From assembly GCA_002286855.1 (NCBI GenBank), contig NRSV01000065.1:1-64000 (forward strand): a DNA stretch of 64,000 bases, in the 5' to 3' direction. Made by a program: the position numbers and the translations under genes. This DNA comes from Bipolaris cookei. Lineage: Eukaryota > Ascomycota > Dothideomycetes > Pleosporales > Pleosporaceae. The notes under the pieces were generated by a model that made no database searches, was not told the origin of the DNA, and saw only the letters and a program-made list of their open reading frames with translations. Positions 23,968-36,456 of this stretch are shown one piece after another (the stretch's first letter is position 1; each line of letters opens with the position of its first letter).

Positions 23968-26900
23968 TCACTCCTTTCTCAACAACGCCAAATGCCCACC
24001 CGCACTTACTGTATCACCCGGCTTCACAAGTACCTTTTCGACTTTGATCTTCCCCGCTTTAGCCACAGACTCGGGTGTTTTGACTGCGATCTCCAATTTC
24101 ATCGCTTCGAGAATGACAATCTGGTATTCTCATCAGCACAACGTTCACATATCCAAACAAGACAGAAAATTGACTGCAACTTACCACCGTCGCCTCTCCA
24201 ACCACATCCCCCTCCTTAACCCCCACCTTCCACACGTTAGCATCAACCGGCGCCTCCACACCCACAATATCGGGATTATCCAGCAACTTCTCCACCGTCC
24301 CCTCATCAACCCCACTCTCCGCCTTTTCCCGCCTCCACCTCTCCAAACTCTCCTGCTCAGCCTTATTCATCTCCTCCTGCGCCTCCGCCTGCCTCTCCCC
24401 AATCTCCATAACCTCCTCCCTCGTCTTCTCCAACACCTCATTATGCCCCGCCATATCAAACTCCACCTCTTCGTACTCCCACTCATGCTTCCCCGCACGG
24501 AACCGTCCTAACAATTCATCCAGCTCTTGCTCACTAACCTGGTAAAAAGTGAGAATGTCAAAGTCACGGAAGATCCAGGGTTTACCGTCGAACCCGGGCT
24601 TGTAAGAGTAGTAATCCCAGCAGGGTACTGTACGTCCGGTCATTTGGTAGCCACCTGGTGAATCGACGGGGTAGATAGACATGCAACTTCCGGCCCAGCC
24701 AACAGTGCCTTCAGGGGTGAAGACGCGGCTGGGATTCATTTTGGGTGCGGAGATGCGGTGGCGGGGGTCGACAGGTAAGGAAACGGTATTGCCGCAGAAG
24801 AAGCCGACGACGACGGCCATGAATTGGCCGGTGAGGTAGAGCTGCTTGAGTTGCTGAGGGGTTAGAGCGTTGTTTTTTGCTATGAAGGCGAGGTTGTCCG
24901 GGAGGTAGGGAGCGTGTGGGCGTTGGTTGGTCATGTAGCGTTGGGTTGCTTCGTCTTGGAGTTTTGACTCGAAGGAAATGGGGAGTTTGAAGATGCGAGT
25001 GGGGACTTTTGTGCTTCGGAGGTCGCCGAGTTGGGACTCTATGGATTGGAGATGGGCGATTAGATCTGCTCGGGGGATTTTAGAACCGTCGTAGAAAAGG
25101 AGGAGTGAGGTGCAGCATCCGACTGTGTTGAAGAGATGCGATCTAATGCTCTCTGGAGTCGACTCAGAGCGGATAGCGTTTTCTAGAGCCGTGACACGAC
25201 ATCGGTGGTTGAGATCAAAGTTCTCATTACCGTACTCGACCAATATGTGGTCATCTCCTCCTTGACGATATCTGACTTGAGGAGTGCTGGCGTCCTCTGG
25301 CTTTTCCCATATCACAGCCTTTCCAATATCACCTACATGGAAGTCGCAATGCGCGCCTTGCAGCTTATAAATCTCCTGGAACACGTCTCCGTTCTTGATG
25401 GCTCCCTCAACAGAGTCTAGGAAGTTATCATTCCACTTCCGCTTCTTCAACGCATCTTCGAGTCCAACCCGCACATACCGAATAGTGTTGCCTGCCTTGA
25501 GCTGTCCCAGCTTCCACCAGTCTGCTCTGATGATCGTCGTGCTACTCGTAAAGCCACCAAAGTTTGGACAATCGACCGGAAATATACACGGGTCATCTCC
25601 TGTCCAGTTCAAAGTGCCTAGCGGATATCCGTATTCAATCAGGTTACTCGGATGGGCACCACCCTGGCCACCATCTTTGCGCGCCCATTTTGGCACTGGG
25701 CCAACCAGACGAATACCGCTTCGAGAAGCGTTATGGGAGACCTTCCACTCAGTATTGTAGATTTGCTCAATGAATTTCGGGTCGAAATAGCCTTCGTCAT
25801 GCGGACCAACCATGGCCATAATCTCCCATTTCGACTTATACACTGGGCGGAGATGCTCAGGAAGCGACATGCTCTTAAATGACTCTGGGATGTTATCTGT
25901 TATCTGCAACAAGTCACCCGGTGCAAGTGCGCGTCCCTGATATCCCCCAATAGCAACAAGCGGCGACGTCGATTTTGAGCCGAAGTAATCTGCCACTGAC
26001 GGAAACCCACCGTAAATTGCTAGATAAGAGCGACAGCCACCGCCAGTTGTCTTTCCAATCTTGAGTTTCTGTCCAGCCTTAATATTCACGCTTGTCCACA
26101 TGGGAAACTCGTCGTTGTCCAGGGTTGCTTCCATTGGTGCACCACACAGAGCCACGATGGCCGGACCTACGAATCGCAGTTCTGGTCCCGTCAAGGTGAG
26201 TTCTAGGGCTTCTTTTATCCGAGGATTTCCTACGAGCATGTTTGCAATTTGGAAGGCTATTGGATCCATTGGTCCGGAGTGAGGTACACCTTTACCGACT
26301 GTGGGTCTCGCTGGAAGGTCTTGGACAAGAGTGTATGCACCGGCTGATATCACGTTAATGACATGGGGTGTGTAGGTGAAGTCTTTGAGGAAACTAGTCA
26401 TTGTGTTTCCGTTTTTGAATCGAATGTCTTCCAGGATACAGGCTAGGAATTCGAGATTGGTTGGTGGTCCGCTTATGAGAGATTGCGTGAGGAGATCTTT
26501 CATTGAGGCGATTGCGTCGTCCCTGGATGAAGAATGAACCATTGCCTTGGCTATGAGGGGATCTATAAATCGTCAGTTTGTGATCCAGTCTGAATATAGA
26601 ATACAGGATATCACATGTGCGGACATACCATAATTTGGCGTAATCCTCACACCTGTAAACACCCATGTATCAATGCGCCCACCAGGGACATCCTTCCACT
26701 CAACCTTCTGCAGTAAACCCGGCGAAGGAGCATAATCTCTCATCGGATTCTCAGCATATATCCTCGCCTCAATAGCAGCTCCAGAAGGACCCGCAGGCTG
26801 CATATCTTTCAACGTTTTGCCATCCAACCCACGTCTCCCAGCGAGCTGTGCATCCGCCTGCTTAAGCATAAACTCAACTAGATCGACATTATAGCACAGC

Positions 26901-27911
26901 TCCGTAATGCCATGTTCGACCTGCAATCTCGTATTCATTTCCAGGAAGAAAAAGTCCCCAGACTTATCATCGACTAAGTACTCAATCGTGCCCGCAGACC
27001 CATACCTGATAGATTCCGCAAGCCGCACAGCAGCATCACCCAGCTTCTTGCGTAACTCAGGGTGTCTCTCCACAAACGGGCTCGGACATTCTTCAATAAC
27101 CTTTTGGTGGCGGCGTTGAATCGAGCATTCTCGCTCGCCAAAATGTATCGCTTGGCCCTGGCCGTTGCCAAAGACCTGGACTTCAATGTGATGGCTGGCA
27201 GGATAAAAAGCCTCGATGAATACACCGGGATTCTTGAACAGCGTCTTGCCTCTCGACTGCACCATGCGAAATCCATCGCGTACCTCTTCGACCTTGTTGC
27301 ACGTGATAAGTCCCATACCGCCGCCTCCCCCCGTTGCCTTGAGCATAACGGGAAACCCGATACGCTCAGCTTCTTTCGCAGCTTCTTCTTCATTTTCAAC
27401 CAGTCCTTTCATTCCAGGTACAATGGGTACGTTCGCCGCCTCTGCAAGTTCCCTCGCAGTATGCTTGACGCCAAACGCTTCAATCGCCTCAGGCGACGGT
27501 CCCACCCACGCAATACCCGCATCACCAACTAGTCGCGCGAAATCCGCATTTTCTGATAAAAATCCATAACCAGGGATAACAGCATCTGCGCCCTTGTCTC
27601 TTGCTATTTGCAACACGGCGTCTGCGTCTGTGTACGCTGTTGCATTGCTGCCTGGAAGTAGTACTGCTTCATCTGCATCCCGTACATGCTGCGACGCAGC
27701 GTCGGCCTCAGAGTAGATGGCGATAGTCTTAATATTGAGCTTCTTCGCCGTCTTACAGATTCGGACCTATATCATAAATTCATGTCAAGTCAGTTAACGT
27801 TGTATCAATAAAAACCAGAATCCTTGCGCCAACTGTAAATGCTGTTACTCTCTGTCTACATACCGCGATCTCGCCGCGATTTGCAATAAGCAATGTCTTT
27901 AGCTTCTCCAT
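23968..27911 (-). CDS. lamA: LamA-type biotin-dependent carboxylase (biotin carboxylase-KipA-KipI-biotinyl)
   Basis: Four exons, 27864-27911, 26629-27766, 24185-26562 and 23968-24120, giving 1238 residues. It starts MEKLKTLLIANRGEIAVRIC. The biotin carboxylase part (about 1-450) has the ATP-grasp loop KATGGGGGMGL and EMNTRLQVEHGITE. A KipA/AHS2 domain follows (about 464-780, AGAYTLVQDLPARP), then a KipI/AHS1 domain (about 830-1040, SIYPVDSPGGYQMTGRT). A charged Glu/Lys helix links to the C-terminal biotinyl domain with EAMKLE, biotin on Lys about 1196. This is the urea carboxylase half of urea amidolyase without the allophanate hydrolase domain. Divergent pairing with a LamB/YcsF gene matches the Aspergillus nidulans lamA/lamB locus for 2-pyrrolidinone use. 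The carboxylated substrate (lactam or 5-oxoproline-like) is inference. Confidence 0.88.
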
Positions 27912-28429
27912 CTTATACAAAAACCATTAGGTAACTGCTCAAAAATTGGAAATGCTGCATCATGATATCCGTCGTGAGGAGAGGACCATTTTATCGACGT
28001 CGCGTCGTTGGAGCCCCATCTACCATCTGCACCGTACTATCTCCAAGAAACCCCGCCTTCCCCTTCCGTATGCCTCCGTGTCTGCGGGAGACCCTCAACC
28101 CCTCCCGTAGTTGGAGACAGCTCCTTTGCAATTGGCGCGCGGTACACGCCGCACATGGCTGCATTGGGTAATGTCGAAGAGACACGGGATGCCGCTGTCA
28201 GCGGGGCAAGTGCGAGAGAGAAGCGGGGTCGATAACAAAGTTTGGAGACAATGACGCTGCAGGTGTGACGGGTGAGTGGAGTAAGAGTGGAGACGCCGAG
28301 GGATGCAAGTTGATGGTAGTGTTAGATATCGATGATATTTAATTTGTCTTAGTTGAACGTACTTGACGCTTTTTGTGTACCTCGAGTGTTTAGCAAAAGG
28401 GTGAACATTCCAACACACATCACGTAACA
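27912..28429. promoter_or_regulatory. Bidirectional lamA/lamB promoter region
   Basis: 518 bp between the divergent starts. CCAAT boxes are present as ATTGG on plus at 27945-27949, 28131-28135 and 28163-28167. A GATAA motif lies at 28231-28235. In A. nidulans the lam locus responds to AmdR (omega-amino-acid induction) and to nitrogen and carbon repression. GATA and CCAAT elements here are compatible with that, but such short motifs are common by chance. Confidence 0.5.
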
Positions 28430-29435
28430 ATGCCAGCGATCAAGCACCCCGTAAAGCTCAACGTCGATCTAGGCGAAGGCTACGGAAACTTCAAATGTGG
28501 ACCAGATGAGGAATTAATCCCACTCATTGACCATGCAAACGTAGCATGCGGCTTTCACGCCGGGTGAGTCCCTTTCAAATCTCACCTTCCCTCTCCCCAT
28601 TCCCATCTCTATCTCCACCCCCTCCTCAACCACCCCAAAAAAATCTCTCCAGAAATCCCTAGCCCCAAAAACATCATCTCAATTCTATATACAATTAACA
28701 TAAATGCAACACAAGCGACCCCCTAATAATGCACAACACAATCCTCCTCTGCAAATCCCACAACATCCTCGTAGGCGCGCACCCGGGCCTCCCAGACATC
28801 CAAGGCTTCGGGCGCCGCGAAATCTCCATGACGCCCGAAGAACTCACCGCCCTAACACGGTACCAAGTCGGGGCCCTGCAAGCCTTCCTCGACGCCGAAG
28901 GCATGCCGCTGAACCACGTGAAGCCGCACGGCGTCCTCTACGGCATGATGTACCGCGACGAGACGGTGTGCCGAGCGGTGTATGCAGGGGTGCCTAAGGG
29001 AACGACGGTGTTTGGGCTGGCGGGCACGGCGCATGAGCGGGTAGCGAGGGAGATGGGGTTGGGATTTGTGGCGGAGTTGTATGGGGATGTCAAGTACAAT
29101 CGGGATATGACGTTGGTTATTGATCGGAAGAAGAAGTATGTTCTCTCCTTTCTTTTCCTTTGCTTATTCTGGGAGGGTGGGTTATTTTGTGGTGTGGGGA
29201 CTGATTTGTTGGTGTGAATAGGCCGTGGCATCCGGATGAGACGAGGAGGCACGTAAGGAGTCAGGTGGAGAATGCGTCTGTGACGGCGGTTACGGGTGAG
29301 GAGGTGCAGCTTCCGGTTGGCGATTACAAGGTTTCGCTTTGCTGCCATTCGGACTCGCCGGGTGCGGTTGAGATTGTCAAGGCGGCGAGAGAGATTGTGG
29401 ATGAGTTTAATAGCAAGCACTTTCCAAAGTCGTAG
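28430..29435 (+). CDS. lamB: LamB/YcsF family protein (5-oxoprolinase subunit A-like)
   Basis: Three exons, 28430-28563, 28716-29135 and 29222-29435, giving 255 residues, the usual length of the family. Conserved blocks: KLNVDLGEGYGNFKCGPDEE, DHANVACGFHAGDP (split by intron 1), GAHPGLPDIQGFGRREI, HVKPHGVLYGMMYRD and EAFYGD-like VAELYGDVKYNRD. Bacterial PxpA (YcsF) works with PxpB/PxpC (KipI/KipA) in ATP-dependent 5-oxoproline opening. Fungal LamB is required for 2-pyrrolidinone use. Because KipA and KipI domains sit in the divergent lamA product, the two proteins probably form one lactam-opening system. The residue chemistry is inferred from the family. Confidence 0.9.
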
Positions 29436-30621
29436 CATCAAGGAAAGTGGGTCAAAGAAAGGGCAAGCGAATAAGGGTGGTGTTGGATGATATGGCCTAG
29501 CTGGAGGTAACTGTTCAAATTTAGAACAAGATCATTCCTCGAACATTAGTCTGTTGTGGGCTTCACGACGAAGACAAATCAAGGACACTTATCTGTGACG
29601 AAACCAAACAAGTCTACATTTGGAGATTGCTCTCACTCATACCTATACTCGAAAATCAACATGCATGTCCATAATCTTTCAAACACTTAATCATCCAAAG
29701 ACCGCCTACGCAGAACATCAGGCAGAAAAAAAAAACCAAGTGAACACAATCCACACACCCATCAAGACACCATGACGATCCCAGCTACATCACACCCACC
29801 CACAAAATCACCACACCAACTCTGTCAGCGAAGAAACCCTCGCAAACATTGATTTTTCTACCCTATCCAAAGCTAATCCCTAGCCATCGACCTCTAATCA
29901 GAAAAAGAAAAATCAACCAAACAAGCAGCAAGCACAAAGATTCCAAAAAAAGCCTCAAAAACCAGCCCCAATCGCCAAACACACTTGATTCAATCAAGTA
30001 CTTTTTTTACATTTTCCCTTCTGTCTCTTTTATATTCTAATATAACCACAACACGCGCCAGTCGGCGAACAAAAAAAAACATAAAAAGATACGGAAAGCC
30101 ACATCAGGCAAAAAAGTTCTTGAAGTTGTGATTGAAGATAGATGTTTGACAAAGCCGGTTTGTAGGAAAAAAAGACGGCTATGAACTGGAAAGATAAAAA
30201 TAAAAACGTAAGCGAGCATTGTTAGAAAAGTAAAACAGAAAAAAAAGGTTATGGGATATCGATGAAGAGGAGCAAGGAGCGAACGTGAGTAGATAGTTTG
30301 TCGGGAAAAAAAGGAAAGAGAAAAGGAAAAGAAAACAACGCTGAGAGTGTAGTAGGAAGGGGGGGGAAGAATCGAGTGTGATGGAAAACGGCCATGGGCA
30401 CAGTGTGCAAAGTCCACAGTTTACCAATTACCTCCTTTCCCTCCTTCCCTTTAGTGACCGGCTCGCAAAGTGTGCACACAATCTATGACACTCCCCCCGT
30501 CATGTCAGCAATTCCCGACCACACACATCTCTGTCAAAAAAAATGGCAAAAAAAAGAATCACCTATAAGCCCAGAAGGTTTGTTCAGCAAAAGATAGAAG
30601 AAATCTTAGCTTTCATAACGG
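29436..30621. other. Convergent 3' intergenic region
   Basis: About 1.2 kb between the ends of lamB and the Ser/Thr kinase. AT- and purine-rich with several A runs, probably 3' UTRs and polyadenylation regions. No gene seen. Confidence 0.55.
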
Positions 30622-32800
30622 TCACCTCGATGGCGTCTCGGCTGAAATCTCTTCTGTGACCTCGTCTTCCGGTCGTGTCCTCAAGCCACCATCGACCTGA
30701 ATACCCTGCTGTACCCATTCCGTCTTCTCGATATCCTCCAGACTCTTGCGGCCACGCGAGACCTTTTTCAGGAGACCCTCGACACATTCGCGAGCGCCAA
30801 TCCACTCTTTGCCTTTCTCGGCATCCCACTCGCCGTCTTCGTTGCCAAACTTAACCCACGACCAGTCACATCGGGCAATGCGGTGGGCGGCTCTACTACG
30901 TGAGGCAGCTTTACCTGGCGGCGGATCAAAAGGTAGGCGGCCTTCCATCAAAGCATACAAAACGACACCAAGCGCCCAGGCATCAGTAAAGCGGCCATCG
31001 TAGGGCTGGCCAAGCAAAATCTCTGGGGCTGCATAATCTTCACTTCCACATCGAGTTGTCAGGAGGGGAGATTCAGGCGGAGCAGGAATGCGTCGAGACA
31101 GGCCGAGATCCGTAAGTGTCGCTATGGCATGCGGATGGGCCTGGGGGTTCTTGAGAAGAGGCACGGCAGACACAGGAATGTTGAGCAGGATATCTGGATG
31201 GCATTAGTATTAGACAGCACCAATAGAAACGTACCATTTCAAGGCGGACGAGCAGAGAGAGAGAGAGAGAGGAAGCAGTACTTTCTAGTTTGATGTCGCG
31301 GTGCACAATGAGTTGGCAATGCAGATAACGCACGGCGCTGACCATTTCAGCAAATATACGTTGGACAATGCCGACGGTTAGCTTGTCGCGATGGTCACTG
31401 GCTACATCAAAGAGATCACCACCGGGACAGTATGAGAGGACAATCAGGGCTTGGGCGTCATCGTGATCGAAAGCTTGCAAATGGACAAGCGACGGGTGCG
31501 AAACGGATCGAAGCATCTCAACTTCTCGCTTGAGGCTCAGTTCTACGCGTTCCTCGTCGGCACCACCAGCCGGACCATGCTCGACAACCTTGATGGCGGC
31601 CAGCTTCCGCGAGTCCAAAAGGGCTTCGTCAAGAGGATCCTTGGCTACTGTCTTTTCGCAGGTGGCTAAGTAGACCTTGCTAAATGTACCTTGGCCAAGT
31701 TGGCGGACGGGACGCCAGAGCTTCTTTGTCTTTTGGGGGCCACTTCGCACACTCAAGTACTGCTTCTTGTCCTCGTCGGTAACATCTTCTTCCTCGGTGT
31801 CGGTAACACTGCGGTTGCTGGCATTGCTTGCGGGGGGAGTAGGAAGCCCAGCTGGAACTTTTGTGGTGACCAGACCCCGTTGCGTAGCCAGATATGTCTC
31901 GCGGCTCATGCGGTGTTGGGTGGCAGCGCCGTCTGGTTCTACGGCGGTGTTGCCAATTGTGACATGGCGAGGGCGGGCGTTGTGCATTGAGTCGGGCGTG
32001 TACTCGCTCACGCTCCTGTTGCGTTCGCGTGCGGCCTCGTTCTTTTGATGCGAGTTTGCGGCAGCGGCTTCAATGGCAGCGGCCTTGAGGCCCGAGTAAC
32101 CCTTCTTCTTGAGCGAGGGCGAGGGCGACAGCGTGCCCTTGGCGAACATGGCGACGGAGTCATCACGAGAAGCGCCCGAGAAGCCCCGGGAGCGAGGTCG
32201 GTGTTCGGCTCTCTGCCATGGGCCAGGCGAGTCGCCCATCACCAGTGGGGAGGGGAGCGGGGTGATGTCGCCCAGCGCGTTGAGTGCGGGCGAGGATATT
32301 GCTGAGCCGGGCGATAGCGAACCCAGGCTCGCAGTCGACCAGGCCGTCCTCAGGTAGCCGTCCTGGATGGCAATCGGCGCCGTGGCCGACTGACGCAGCG
32401 CGTCGCTCCCGTTGGCGTCCAGATTGGCGGGATCGAGCGAAGCCGCCCGCGATGAAATCGACTTTGAGATGGCAAGGTCCGTGTCTAATTTGAGCGCCGT
32501 CGAGGGAGCGCGAACGTGGTATCTGGGCAGCGAGGGACCCGTGGTGCCGGGTTCAAACGAGAGGTCCGAGGGCGTGAGGGTCGAGGCAGCATTGGGGTGT
32601 GCGGCAGACAGCAGTGAGGCAGTGGTGGGCGTTGCAAGGGTGCTGTGTTCCTGGTTGGGCGTGTCAGCAGCAACAACAGCGGCGGCGGCCCTTTGGTCGG
32701 CGCAAGAAGGCGAAGGCGCGGGGCCAGGAAAGGCTGACGCTGGGCCCTCCATGGTGTTGTATTGCGGCGGCGGCGGGACACAAAGGAGTGGCTCGTCCAT
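30622..32800 (-). CDS. Fungal serine/threonine protein kinase with DLG motif
   Basis: Two exons, 31282-32800 and 30622-31193, giving 696 residues. An 88-nt intron splits the Asn codon of HRDIKLENILL. The first ~360 residues are Ser/Pro/Ala-rich and disordered. The kinase domain has the Gly loop LGQGTFSKVYLA, Lys in LAAIKVVEHG, catalytic HRDIKLEN, ATLTDLGLSRRI in the DFG position (DLG), and CGSEDYAAPEILLGQPYDGR in the activation segment. WALGVVLYALMEGRLPFDPP follows. The SEDYAAPE activation segment marks a fungal kinase group whose precise orthologue I cannot name. A start 16 codons further in (MEGPASAF) is possible. Cellular role unknown. Confidence 0.85.
31254..31272. repeat. (GA)n tract inside kinase intron
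   Basis: About nine GA units on plus, giving a CT run on the sense strand near the 5' end of the intron. Confidence 0.85.
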
Positions 32801-33405
32801 TAGTCGTCGGTCTACGGTCTGCGGGTAATGCTAAACATGGACGTGCGCCTCGTGTGGCATCCCTAGCGCATCCCCTCCCAGCGTTGGCCCCCATGGCTTG
32901 CATCCAGCCCTGCCCATCCTATTGCAGAGGCTGCCACACTAGGGCACAACCGGACGGCAATCTTGATAACCTTCAAACGGGCAATAGCCTCGCCCATTGT
33001 ACCGCCGATCGGCATGCAATGGGCTGGCTGACTGACTGATTGACTGACTGACTGACTGTGTGTGTTGCTCATGTCTCCCTTGTCACCGCAGTCACGAGAG
33101 CTGCCCGCTCGTCGCGCCGTGGCACAGAACTTCGTTGTCACTGCTATTTCTTCTATTCGTCAATCTACTTGCTTGGCTCCCCCCTAATGCCCTGTGAGTA
33201 CATACCTCATGCCATCCGGGGGACCCTCTGCTTCATTAACTATAATACAAAATCTTAACAAAAGACTAGCTCGGAACCTTACATCTCGCCCGAACCCAAC
33301 CTTGCTAATGCAATCTTCCTTCTTCGAAAGCCCGAGCGCCTTCTTCTTTCTTTTCTTCCATCTGTCATGGCCAATCAGGAAGGGCATCTAGTCTCCTGGT
33401 CGACT
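32801..33405. other. Intergenic, kinase promoter side
   Basis: About 600 bp. Contains an (ACTG)n tract at about 33026-33058. No gene seen. Confidence 0.55.
33026..33058. repeat. (CTGA)n microsatellite
   Basis: Seven to eight tetranucleotide units with one interruption (GATTGA), followed by a short TG run. Confidence 0.85.
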
Positions 33406-36375
33406 TCACTTCGCCTGTCCGTGGTTGTTAAACGGGTACTGCTGGTCAGATGAGGAAGGAGAGTAGCCGAAAGGAGAGTAGCTGCCAGAGTATCCCGCAT
33501 TGAAGTGACCTCCACTGGCAAAGTGGTAAGGGTTCGTTGGGTATGAAGGGCGATCTTCTTTGCTATTGCGCCCAAGATAACCGGCACGCGCAGCCCATTG
33601 GCCACCCTGGTATCCAACACGACCATCGTTCGCAACATCTGGAGGCGACATCATGCCGCGGTTGTCCACCACATTGCCCACGTCAGAGACAGGACCATGG
33701 TTTCCAGCAAAGCCTTGGGGCTGGAGGTAACTCTTGTTTGGAGTACTGTTCTGTCCGCTAACAATACAGGGCTGACCCGCCTTCTCCTCTGACGATTTTT
33801 GCATGACCTGCAACATCTGCTTCAGTTCCTTAATTTCTGATTCGATGCTCGCCATCTTCTTGCCTTGATCCGTGAGAGTATCGGGAATGCCCTCGTTGAT
33901 GTTATTTTTGAGCAGGTTAAGCGTAGCGTAGACGTTGTCGTGGTTGGTCGTGATACTGTCGAAGCGACTCATGTATTCGTGTATACGAATGACATTTTCT
34001 TCAACCTTATTCAGTTGGGACTTGAACTCATCATAACGCTTGTTGGTCAACGCCACCAATTCTTCATGCCTCTCCTTAGACGTGTTCTTGTGTTGCTTGC
34101 TAAACATTTCGAGAAGATCCCAGGTTGTCTTACCCACCACATCCAAGTGCTCATTCGTCATGAAGAAGTGGTCGTCAATGCTCTTGGGCGAAAGAGGTGG
34201 TGGAAAGGGTCCAAAGGTAACATTGGGAGGTACCAACGGCCGTGCCGTGGCGACTAGCACTGGTGCTTTGTACAGTGGGCTAGGAACAGCACTGAGACAA
34301 TGAGGCCGGAAGTCGCCATGTGACTCGCTTCCACTAGGACTGACGGCATCTAGCATGTCAGTGAGCCGTGAAGACGACTGATCTGGGTGGGGATGACCGC
34401 CATGGCTCTTGTTATGTGGCGTAGGGTCGCGACGCTCGTTGATGCGAAGCTCTTGCATGACGTGTGTTGTAATTCCAGTGTCAGGCTGCATGCCGTCCGC
34501 CCTAGCACGCTGTTGGCTCTGGTAAAGTTCTCGTGCAGTTGGTGAGTTTGGATCAATATCCCTTGGGTCACCTTGGAAGACCATTCTGATGGAGCCGCTG
34601 GTGGAGACCTTGCGTAGGTGCGGTTGCGACTTCAACTCAGAAGGGAGTGAGTATATGAAGCGGCTCGCATCGGTCTGAAGGGTATTGTCAGTGTCTGTCC
34701 ATGACACAATGTGTTTACTGAATGAGAAGCGGGGTAATCAAGGTGAAGGTGAGGGTACGTGCGAGTCTGCGAGGCAACGGCGCTCCACTTTTGGTGAAGG
34801 CAGAATGCAGCAATGACGGTAGACTCACATTTGTGGATGGTGTCTCACCCTCAGGAAACCCGTGGGCAGGAAGGCTTTTGGGAGAGTAAAAGCGAGGCTT
34901 AAGTGGGCTGTAACTGTTCTGCTTGCAAATGCTACTTCGGTGGTTCTCACTATTGTAGTCTGGACGAGGAAGCTGCGATGTCTCCTGACCAGTGCCTTGC
35001 AGCGGAGCATTGCACTTGCCTTCCGACTTGGTCCGCGAATCAATCCGCTCAGGGTAAGGCCATGTCAATGCCTCGCCCACTATCAGCTTCGTGTAATCCT
35101 CTGCGTCGTAAGGGCGAAATTTCGTTGGACTACGGCCACTGTTCTTAGACAAGGCGTCCAAGAATGGCGGTGGTGACAAGTCGAAATTTGGGAAGTGCAA
35201 CTGCGCGCTTTTTTCACCTTTTTGGTCGCAGCTTTGACGAAGGTCTTGAGCAGGAGCTACCCTACGAAGCGGACTCGCAGGCCTCTGGTTTAGAGGAGTG
35301 TCCTTGGCGGGTGGTGTCGGTGGGATCATGAACTTCGGCGACGGACCGAGTGCAGACCTTGGGGAATTATTCTCAGCATCAGAAGATTGCTTCTTGGTGC
35401 CATCCTTATTAGGTGAGTCACGTCCAATCGTGCGGCTGCATCGTGACGGACCATAGCGGTGGCTATGAGCGTAGCTGTCAGGGTTGGTGACCTTTGCAGG
35501 CAGTGACTTTACGGTTTCTGAGCGAGAGGGCTTTGCAGGTGTTGGTTGAGTAGGCACAGCCGGCTTGATGGGGCGGGCTTGGACAACACGAGGTTGTCGT
35601 GCTGCTGTACCCAATACTTGGGCTGCTTTGGACGGCATCGACGGTGGGGCCATGGAGCTAGATGACTTGGAGAACGGGTTGCGGATGTTTTGGAAAAGCT
35701 TCTTTTTGGGACTCTTGGTTGCCTCGTGTTGGTCTGCTTCCGTCTCTGTGTTGGTAGCCCGACACTGTGATCGTAGATCTTCTGTCCTAATGTAGACCTT
35801 GTCCTCGTTCAAGTCACCTTTTGCCTTTTAGTTTATACACCTTGAATAGAAGTTAATTACTCACCAGTAGTCGGGGTAGGCGGTATCTGTCCCGTCATCT
35901 TGAAAAAGTTTCTTTCAGACCGCGACTCAATCTCACTTCGAGCTGTCTTCTCGTCAAGGACTTCAAGCCGAGCTTGAGCAGTCATGGCGCTCTGCTGACT
36001 GCGACCTGACTGCTTTAAGCGTGAAGTTGAGCCGCGGCGGCTTCCTGCTGTAGAGCCGCTGTCTGATTTGATGGGAGACGAGGCACGTGCCTGTTCCATG
36101 AAATTGTTGAGCGTAGCCATGGCATTGCGGCTCCTAGTGGAAGCCGAGTGCTGAGTTTGTGTCCCAGCCAGATCTACAGGTGTAGTCGTTGAGGTAGCGT
36201 CAGTCGAGTACTGCTCCTGTCGAACGGAGTTTGATCTATTACGAGTATATCGTTGAGGTTTCTGTTGGCTCACAGGTCTGGCATCTAGCCGAGGTCGACT
36301 AAGTTGCTGCGGGAGGGAGGGTAGGTAGGGAGGGAGAGGCGGAAGGCGTTCCTCTTCACTGAACCGAAAAGACAT
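33406..36375 (-). CDS. Large disordered protein with central coiled coil, unknown function
   Basis: Three exons, 35865-36375, 34759-35817 and 33406-34694, giving 952 residues in one continuous frame. Intron 1 (47 nt) restores PTPTTGDLNEDKVYIR; intron 2 (64 nt, gtaccc...ggacag) restores RRLAHTDNTLQTDASRF. I chose the Met of MSFRFSEEERLPPLPP at 36375; an in-frame Met at 36456 is possible. The first ~520 residues are Ser/Pro/basic and low-complexity. A region with PHLRKVSTSGSIRMVFQGDP, roughly residues 545-565, looks ordered. A helical coiled-coil segment (KTTWDLLEMFSKQHKN ... EIKELKQMLQVMQKSSEEK) follows. The tail is Gly/Tyr/Ser/Asn-rich. No enzyme motif or membrane segment; I do not recognise the family. 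Confidence 0.7.
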
Positions 36376-36456
36376 ATCTGACAGTCTTCTGGTGAAAGAC
36401 TCTGTTTTGTGTGTGAGCCTGTTGCGGATGACTGTGAAGGAGGAGAGTGAACACAC

